Of a stretch of DNA of 64,000 nucleotides, positions 59,986-64,000 are shown piece after piece. The notes under the pieces were generated by a model. That model saw nothing but the letters and a program-made list of their open reading frames with translations, was not told where the DNA came from and did no database searches. The stretch is from positions 3,758,826-3,822,825 of the forward strand of contig NZ_ML123034.1 in NCBI RefSeq assembly GCF_003846185.1, given 5' to 3'. This DNA is from Streptomyces sp. ADI96-02 (GTDB lineage: Bacteria > Actinomycetota > Actinomycetes > Streptomycetales > Streptomycetaceae). Position 1 is the stretch's first letter. The number at the start of each line of letters is the position of its first letter. The position numbers and the translations under genes are program-made.

Positions 59986-61278
59986 TCACAGGCGGCTGAG
60001 CGAGGCCGCCGTGAACAGCACGTCGCGGATGGCCTCGCGGTCGCCCTCCTGGCCCGCCGCCGCTTCCACCGGCGAGATGTGGCCCGCGACGAGCCGGCAG
60101 AACTCCACGCCGTCCAGGGCCACCTGCGCCACCGCCCGGTCGCCTGAGCCGAGCGCGGCCGGCGAGTCCAGCGCGATGTACCAGTCCCCGCCGCCGTGGC
60201 CCTCGACCTCCAGGTGCAGCGACCGGCCCGGAGCGCCGGCGGCGACCAGGTCCTTCGCCGGTCCGGCCCGTCCCGAGCGGCGGCGGCCCGCGAGGGCGGC
60301 CGGGAGCAGCCGGGCGGCGAGGTCGATCATGCGGTGCAGATGCGCGGCCGACGGCGCGGCGTACGGGTAGTCGACGGCGTCGGCGATGTCTCCGCCGTGC
60401 ACCCAGCACTCGAAGGCGCGGTCCAGCAGGGCGTCCTGGAGCGGCAGGGCGAAGTCGCCGTAGGAGACGGAGAGTTCGGCCACGTTGCGGCCGACGAACG
60501 ACGACGTGCGGATCAGCTCGTGGCTCAGGTCCCGCCAGGGTTCGCGGATGTTCCCGGTGGGCGGCCGGCCCGTCGCCGCCCAGTACGTCTCGGTGCGCTC
60601 GGTCGGGGAGAGCGGCGCCTCGGCCCCGCCGAGCGGGTCGTCGAGGCCGAGCGCGGCGGAGACCAGCCCGTCGACCGCCATCAGATGGCTGACCACCCCG
60701 GCCACCGTCGTGCGGCGGGAGACGGCGTGCTCCTCCTCGAACCACCGCAGCCGCACCGGCGCGTGCCACTCGGAGTCGCCGATGTCGCGGAGCAGCGCGT
60801 CGAGCCGGGCGGTCTCCGCGTCGTACGGCACGGCCCACTCGGGCACCGGTATGCGCGCCGGGCGGCGGCTCAGGCAGCCGTCCATCACCCGGGACCGCAG
60901 CGTCGGGTCGAGGTCGAGCGAGCCGTCGGTGTGCAGCAGGCCCACCGCGTCGCGCAGCCGCAGGGCCTCGTCCGCGCAGGGCGCGCACCCGGTCAGGTGC
61001 TCCTCGACGGCGGCGGTCTCCCCGGCCGAGCAGGCGGACAGCGCCCACGCGCCGAGGAGGGCCTTGAGGACCTGGTGCGAGAGGGCGGGCACGTCGGACG
61101 GGGCGGGACGCCCGGGCAGCGGGACCTCCGGCACGGCGAGATCCGGCACGGCGGGGTCCGGTACGCCGGGGTCCCGCTCGCCGGGAGCCCGCGGGAGGTC
61201 GCGATCGTCGGCCGCGCCGCGCGGGCCGGGTATGCGCCGGGCGCCCCGTACCCCGTCGTCGCGTCCGCCGCCGGTCAC
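59986..61278 (-). CDS. Zinc-binding anti-sigma factor fused to a mycothiol-maleylpyruvate-isomerase-like domain
   Basis: 430 aa. After a disordered Pro-rich stretch, residues 68-101 match the ZAS signature H-x25-H-x3-C-x2-C (H68, H94, C98, C101), the zinc module of anti-ECF-sigma factors. Residues ~145-430 are an MDMPI/DinB-like fold (ARLDALLRDIGDSEWHAPV, VAGVVSHLMAVDGLVSAALG, DRAFECWVHGGDIADAV). No membrane helix, so it is soluble. Its GTG overlaps the ECF sigma stop (GTGA), so it should be that factor's regulator. The linker carries three 15-bp repeats (61128-61172). Confidence 0.88.
   Translation of the reverse strand: MTGGGRDDGVRGARRIPGPRGAADDRDLPRAPGERDPGVPDPAVPDLAVPEVPLPGRPAPSDVPALSHQVLKALLGAWALSACSAGETAAVEEHLTGCAPCADEALRLRDAVGLLHTDGSLDLDPTLRSRVMDGCLSRRPARIPVPEWAVPYDAETARLDALLRDIGDSEWHAPVRLRWFEEEHAVSRRTTVAGVVSHLMAVDGLVSAALGLDDPLGGAEAPLSPTERTETYWAATGRPPTGNIREPWRDLSHELIRTSSFVGRNVAELSVSYGDFALPLQDALLDRAFECWVHGGDIADAVDYPYAAPSAAHLHRMIDLAARLLPAALAGRRRSGRAGPAKDLVAAGAPGRSLHLEVEGHGGGDWYIALDSPAALGSGDRAVAQVALDGVEFCRLVAGHISPVEAAAGQEGDREAIRDVLFTAASLSRL
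61128..61172. repeat. Three 15-bp repeats in the anti-sigma linker
   Basis: CCGGCACGGCGAGAT, CCGGCACGGCGGGGT and CCGGTACGCCGGGGT at 61128-61142, 61143-61157 and 61158-61172; they encode the VPDPAVPDLAVPE stretch in frame. Confidence 0.85.
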
Positions 61279-61868
61279 CGGACTCGTCCGTATCCGGGCG
61301 GGGAGAACCCGTCGAGCGGGCGGGCGTTCGCGGTGGAGAGCAGCTGGAGTCCGAGCCGGAGCCGGCGGCGGGCCTCGTCCTCGGTCACGCCGAGGTCGGC
61401 GGCCGTCTGGCGGTAGTCCCGGCGGTGGACGTAGGCCAGCTCCAGGGCCCGGCGCAGCGGGGCGGGCATCGAGGAGACGATGTAGTCGGCGCGGGCGGCG
61501 GCGGTCGCGCTGCGCACCCGCCGCTCCAGCTCCTCCGGATCCGGCACCGCTCCCTCGCCGTGCTCCTCGGCGTACGCGGACGTCTCCGCGCGGCGCAGCC
61601 GCTGCACGGACCGCCGGTGGGTGAGGCGGGCCACCCACGAGCGCATGGAGCCCTGCTTCGGGTCGTAGGCGCCCGGGTCCTCCCAGATCTGGGCGAAGAC
61701 CTCGCGGGTCACCAGGTCGGCGGCCTCCTGGTCGTCGAGCATCCGGTGCGCCTGGCTGTGGACGAGGGAGGAGAAGCGGTCGTAGAGCTCGCCGAGCGCC
61801 GCCGCCTCGCCGCGTGCCAGCCGCTGCTGCATCCGGCGGTCCCAGCGGGGAGGTGCGTCCTTCGCCAT
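61275..61868 (-). CDS. ECF family RNA polymerase sigma factor
   Basis: 197 aa. Sigma region 2 (about 20-90: ALGELYDRFSSLVHSQAHRMLDDQEAADLVTREVFAQIWEDPGAYDPKQGSMRSWVARLTHRRSVQRLRR) and region 4 (about 125-185: SMPAPLRRALELAYVHRRDYRQTAADLGVTEDEARRRLRLGL). Co-transcribed with the ZAS anti-sigma gene. The locus (ECF sigma beside a STAS gene) recalls the ShbA region of Streptomyces, whose product drives hrdB; I cannot confirm orthology. ATG start at 61868. Confidence 0.93.
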   Translation of the reverse strand: MAKDAPPRWDRRMQQRLARGEAAALGELYDRFSSLVHSQAHRMLDDQEAADLVTREVFAQIWEDPGAYDPKQGSMRSWVARLTHRRSVQRLRRAETSAYAEEHGEGAVPDPEELERRVRSATAAARADYIVSSMPAPLRRALELAYVHRRDYRQTAADLGVTEDEARRRLRLGLQLLSTANARPLDGFSPPGYGRVR

Positions 61869-62224
61869 GAAACCCCCAGCCCCGGTCCGTACCCGAATCC
61901 GTGATCCACTCTCTTGCCCTCGTCGTCCGAATGTAGTCCGCCGCGCGGGGCGTGCACGCGCCTTTGCGTCAACTGTCCGCCTCGGTGTTCCTCCGTCCGT
62001 CTCCGCGCGGCTTCGGCGGACCGCGTTTTTTCCGGTCCGGCCGCCGGGGCGCTGTTCTCACGGCTGAGCAGGGGAAACGGGCCCGAAGTGATCATTTCCA
62101 CCGGAAACCCCCTGGGCCGCCGCGCCCGGCCCGGTGTTTCATGGATGAGCGGTTGGGCAGCAGCCGCGATGAGGAACCGAAACTTCCGGATTGCCGGGAG
62201 CCCCGGAACGAGAGGTCCAGTGGC
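61869..62224. other. 356-bp divergent intergenic region
   Basis: Between the ECF sigma gene (minus) and the STAS gene (plus). No convincing gene. The stretch 62085-62105 is relatively AT-rich (GTGATCATTTCCACC). A GTTTC-N13-GGGCAG element (about 62136-62160) is a poor sigma-B-like match. Confidence 0.5.
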
Positions 62225-62599
62225 GTGACGCTGAAGGTGGACGAAACCGAGCAGGGCTCCTGGACCGTGCTGCAGATACGCGGTGAACTCGACCTCGTGA
62301 CGTCACCCGTCGTGCGTCAGTCCGTCCACGAGGCGGTGGCGGAGGGGCAGCACGATGTGGTGCTCGATCTGTCCGGTGTCTTCTTCTGCGATTCCAGCGG
62401 CGTCGGCGTGCTGATCGCGGCCCGCCGGCTGATGAAGTCCTGCGGCGGCCGGCTGCGGCTGATCCTGCCCGCGCGCGGCGCGGAGGACGGTTCCCACGTC
62501 AACAAGGTGCTGGGCGCGCTCGGGGTGCGCCGGCTGTTCGACGTGTACGCCGACGCGGCCTCGGCGATCGACGAGGAGTGCCGGCCGCTGACCGCCTGA
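62225..62599 (+). CDS. STAS domain anti-sigma factor antagonist
   Basis: 124 aa, a single STAS domain: LQIRGELDLVTSPVVRQSVHEAV, VVLDLSGVFFCDSSGVGVLIAARRLM and RRLFDVYADAASAIDE. The phosphorylatable Ser is expected at Ser57 in CDSSG, as in SpoIIAA/RsbV. By family it binds an anti-sigma kinase when unphosphorylated. The GTG at 62225 has GAGAGG eight bases upstream; longer in-frame starts lack ribosome sites. Its kinase is not in the window. Confidence 0.92.
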   Translation: MTLKVDETEQGSWTVLQIRGELDLVTSPVVRQSVHEAVAEGQHDVVLDLSGVFFCDSSGVGVLIAARRLMKSCGGRLRLILPARGAEDGSHVNKVLGALGVRRLFDVYADAASAIDEECRPLTA

Positions 62600-62682
62600 G
62601 GACGGCGTACCGGTACCAGGTCGTCACACGGGTGCGGCGGCTCGGTGACACGGCGGGGCTCCGGGCGACGTACGCTCCCCGC

Positions 62683-63207
62683 ATGGACAGCGCAGAGTAC
62701 GAGCGAAAGATCGCGCACCGCTTCGCCGCCTTCGACCAGGACGGCAACGGCACCATCGATCGCGCCGATTTCAACGCCGCCGCGGCCCGTCTGCTCGCCG
62801 AGTTCGGTACGACGGCCCGCTGCGACAAGGGCCAGGCCCTCTACACCGGGGCCGAGGCGTTCTGGCAGGGCATGGCGGGCATCGCCGACGTGGACGGGGA
62901 CCAGCGGGTCACCCATGAGGAGTTCGTGGGCGGGGCGGTGAAGCGGCTGCGGGACAATCCGGAGCGCTTCGCGGAGATCGCCCGGCCGTTCCTGCGCGCG
63001 GCGATCGCGGTCGCGGACAGCGAGAACGACGGCAGGGCGTCCGTGGCGGCCGTGGAGCGGGCCCTGCGGGTCCTCGGGGCCGGCGAGGAGGTCGCGGGCG
63101 TCGCGGCGCAGAGCCTGGACGCCGACCATGACGGCCGGATCGCCGAGAGCGACGTGGTCGGCGCGCTCGCCGTCTACTTCACGGTGATCGAGCCGGACGC
63201 GCGATGA
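62683..63207 (+). CDS. EF-hand calcium-binding protein (calerythrin-like)
   Basis: 174 aa, four EF-hand positions. Loop 1 is DQDGNGTIDRAD (18-29) and loop 2 DVDGDQRVTHEE (near 72); loop 3 DSENDGRASVAA lacks the final acidic ligand, and loop 4 is DADHDGRIAESD. This 3+1 pattern is typical of Streptomyces calerythrin-like proteins. It is cytosolic. A -10-like TACGCT ends 6 bp before the ATG, so the message may be leaderless. The regulatory target is not known. Confidence 0.92.
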   Translation: MDSAEYERKIAHRFAAFDQDGNGTIDRADFNAAAARLLAEFGTTARCDKGQALYTGAEAFWQGMAGIADVDGDQRVTHEEFVGGAVKRLRDNPERFAEIARPFLRAAIAVADSENDGRASVAAVERALRVLGAGEEVAGVAAQSLDADHDGRIAESDVVGALAVYFTVIEPDAR

Positions 63208-63212
63208 CCGAG

Positions 63213-63241
63213 GGCCGCCGGCGCGGCGTGCGCCGGCGGCC
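63213..63241. terminator. Bidirectional hairpin between convergent genes
   Basis: 12-bp perfect stem GGCCGCCGGCGC (63213-63224) with 63230-63241 and a 5-nt loop, between the EF-hand gene end and the convergent acyl-CoA ligase end. Confidence 0.7.
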
Positions 63242-63261
63242 CCGCCCGGCCGGGGCCGGGT

Positions 63262-64000
63262 TCAGCCGCCGAACCGCTCGCGCAGCCGGTACTTGAGCAC
63301 CTTGCGCAGCGTCTCGTTGCGGGGCAGCGCGTCGAGGATCTCCAGTTGCTCCGGGATCTTGTGGACCGACAGGCCCTCCCGCCGCAGGTGGCCGCCGACC
63401 TCGGCGAGGTCGAGGGGCGCGGTGCCGGGCACCTGTTCGACGACCGCGCAGACGCGTTCCCCGCGCTCCGGGTCGGGCAGGCCGACGACGGCGGCGTCGG
63501 CCACGGCGGGGTGGCGGTGGAGCAGGTCCTCGATCTCCCGGGCGGAGATGTTCTCGCCCTTGCGGATGATGACGTCCTTGAGCCGTCCGGTGAGCGTGAG
63601 GTGGCCGCTCTCCCGGAGCCGGCCCAGGTCGCCGGTGATCAGGAAGCCGTCGGCGTCGAAGGCGGCGGCCGAGGCGCCGGCGTCCAGATAGCCCCGGCAG
63701 ACCGCCTCGCCGCGCAGTCGCACCTCGCCCTCCACGCCGTACGGGAGGGGCCCGCCCCGCTCGTCGGTGATCCGGATCTCCATCCCGGCGGGCGGCCGTC
63801 CCTCGGTGTGGGCCAGTTGCTCCGGGGTGTCGTCCGGGGAGCCCATGGTGATCATCGGGACCTCGGTCATGCCGTAGCCGTGGGTCAGCGCCACGCCCAT
63901 CTCGCGGACGACCTCGTGGTACAGCTCCGGCGGCTTGGGGGCCCCGCCGCCGGCGAGCAGCCGCAGGGTCGGGACGATCCGCCGGCCCGGGGCCTTGCGC
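63262..64000 (-). CDS. Acyl-CoA synthetase/AMP-dependent ligase (C-terminal part, runs off window)
   Basis: Partial, 5' end beyond position 64000; about 246 codons visible. It contains RLLAGGGAPKPPELYHEV, the ANL motif HGYGMTEVP, DGFLITGDLGRLRESGHLTLTGRLKDVIIRKGENISAREIEDLLHRHPAVADAAVVGLPDPERGERV, and the C-terminal catalytic Lys region ALPRNETLRKVLKYRLRE. In the family, Asp (TGD) and the hinge Arg/Lys bind ATP and adenylate. It should activate a carboxylic acid to its CoA ester. The ATG at 63900 is internal: coding-like sequence continues upstream in frame. Confidence 0.9.
   Translation of the reverse strand, partial: RKAPGRRIVPTLRLLAGGGAPKPPELYHEVVREMGVALTHGYGMTEVPMITMGSPDDTPEQLAHTEGRPPAGMEIRITDERGGPLPYGVEGEVRLRGEAVCRGYLDAGASAAAFDADGFLITGDLGRLRESGHLTLTGRLKDVIIRKGENISAREIEDLLHRHPAVADAAVVGLPDPERGERVCAVVEQVPGTAPLDLAEVGGHLRREGLSVHKIPEQLEILDALPRNETLRKVLKYRLRERFGG

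Noticed and set aside
63262..63900. Complete 212-aa ligase starting at the ATG at 63900
   Set aside because: In-frame ligase sequence (RLLAGGGAPKPPELY) continues upstream to the window edge, so the gene is truncated by the window.

Overview
The window is high-GC actinobacterial DNA and almost certainly a Streptomyces chromosome. The evidence is the conservon operon with companion P450s, a SARP regulator, a DmdR-type iron repressor, frequent GTG/TTG starts, many 4-nt ATGA/GTGA gene overlaps, and a single TTA (bldA-type) codon that I noticed. No rRNA, tRNA, insertion sequence, phage or CRISPR was seen. The left edge holds a complete gene; the right edge cuts an acyl-CoA ligase.

Layout. 10-2939: TetR repressor divergent from a DrrAB-like ABC exporter, with a long inverted repeat between them. 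3019-4925: Uma2-family nuclease and serC. 5046-10493: conservon (cvnA-B-C-D) followed by two P450s, the first of the CYP157 type that lacks the ExxR motif. 10723-15639: FAD/Fe-S oxidase, LysR regulator, EamA exporter. 15834-26098: class II lanthipeptide cluster with two precursor peptides, one LanM, a short one-TM protein, a C39-peptidase LanT, a LanFEG-like transporter and a SARP regulator; a 48-residue ORF is translationally coupled to the SARP. 26481-35362: catabolic operon (TIGR03084 protein, AtuA-like protein, biotin-dependent carboxylase, acyl-CoA dehydrogenase, enoyl-CoA hydratase, TetR). 35453-38111: VOC protein, citrate synthase, pdxH. 38185-39641: a candidate small transcript and a C-terminally short phytase. 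39999-47131: PAS/PAS/GAF protein, MacAB-like efflux system with lipoprotein, and a divergent two-component system. 47201-50557: SIS protein, dmdR1, and an alpha/beta hydrolase without a nucleophilic serine. 50564-55385: ABC-2 transporter, Prim-Pol-like protein, TPR regulator. 55545-64000: Pro/Gln-rich membrane protein, substrate-binding lipoprotein, small conserved protein, purU, ECF sigma/zinc anti-sigma pair, STAS protein, EF-hand protein, partial acyl-CoA ligase.

The most interesting block is the lanthipeptide cluster. Its two precursors have near-identical leader starts but dissimilar cores, and a single synthetase must serve both. LanT is expected to trim the leaders and export the products, the ABC module to give self-protection, and the SARP to switch the cluster on. 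A second theme is in-frame minisatellites (15- or 18-nt units) at the ends or linkers of six proteins.
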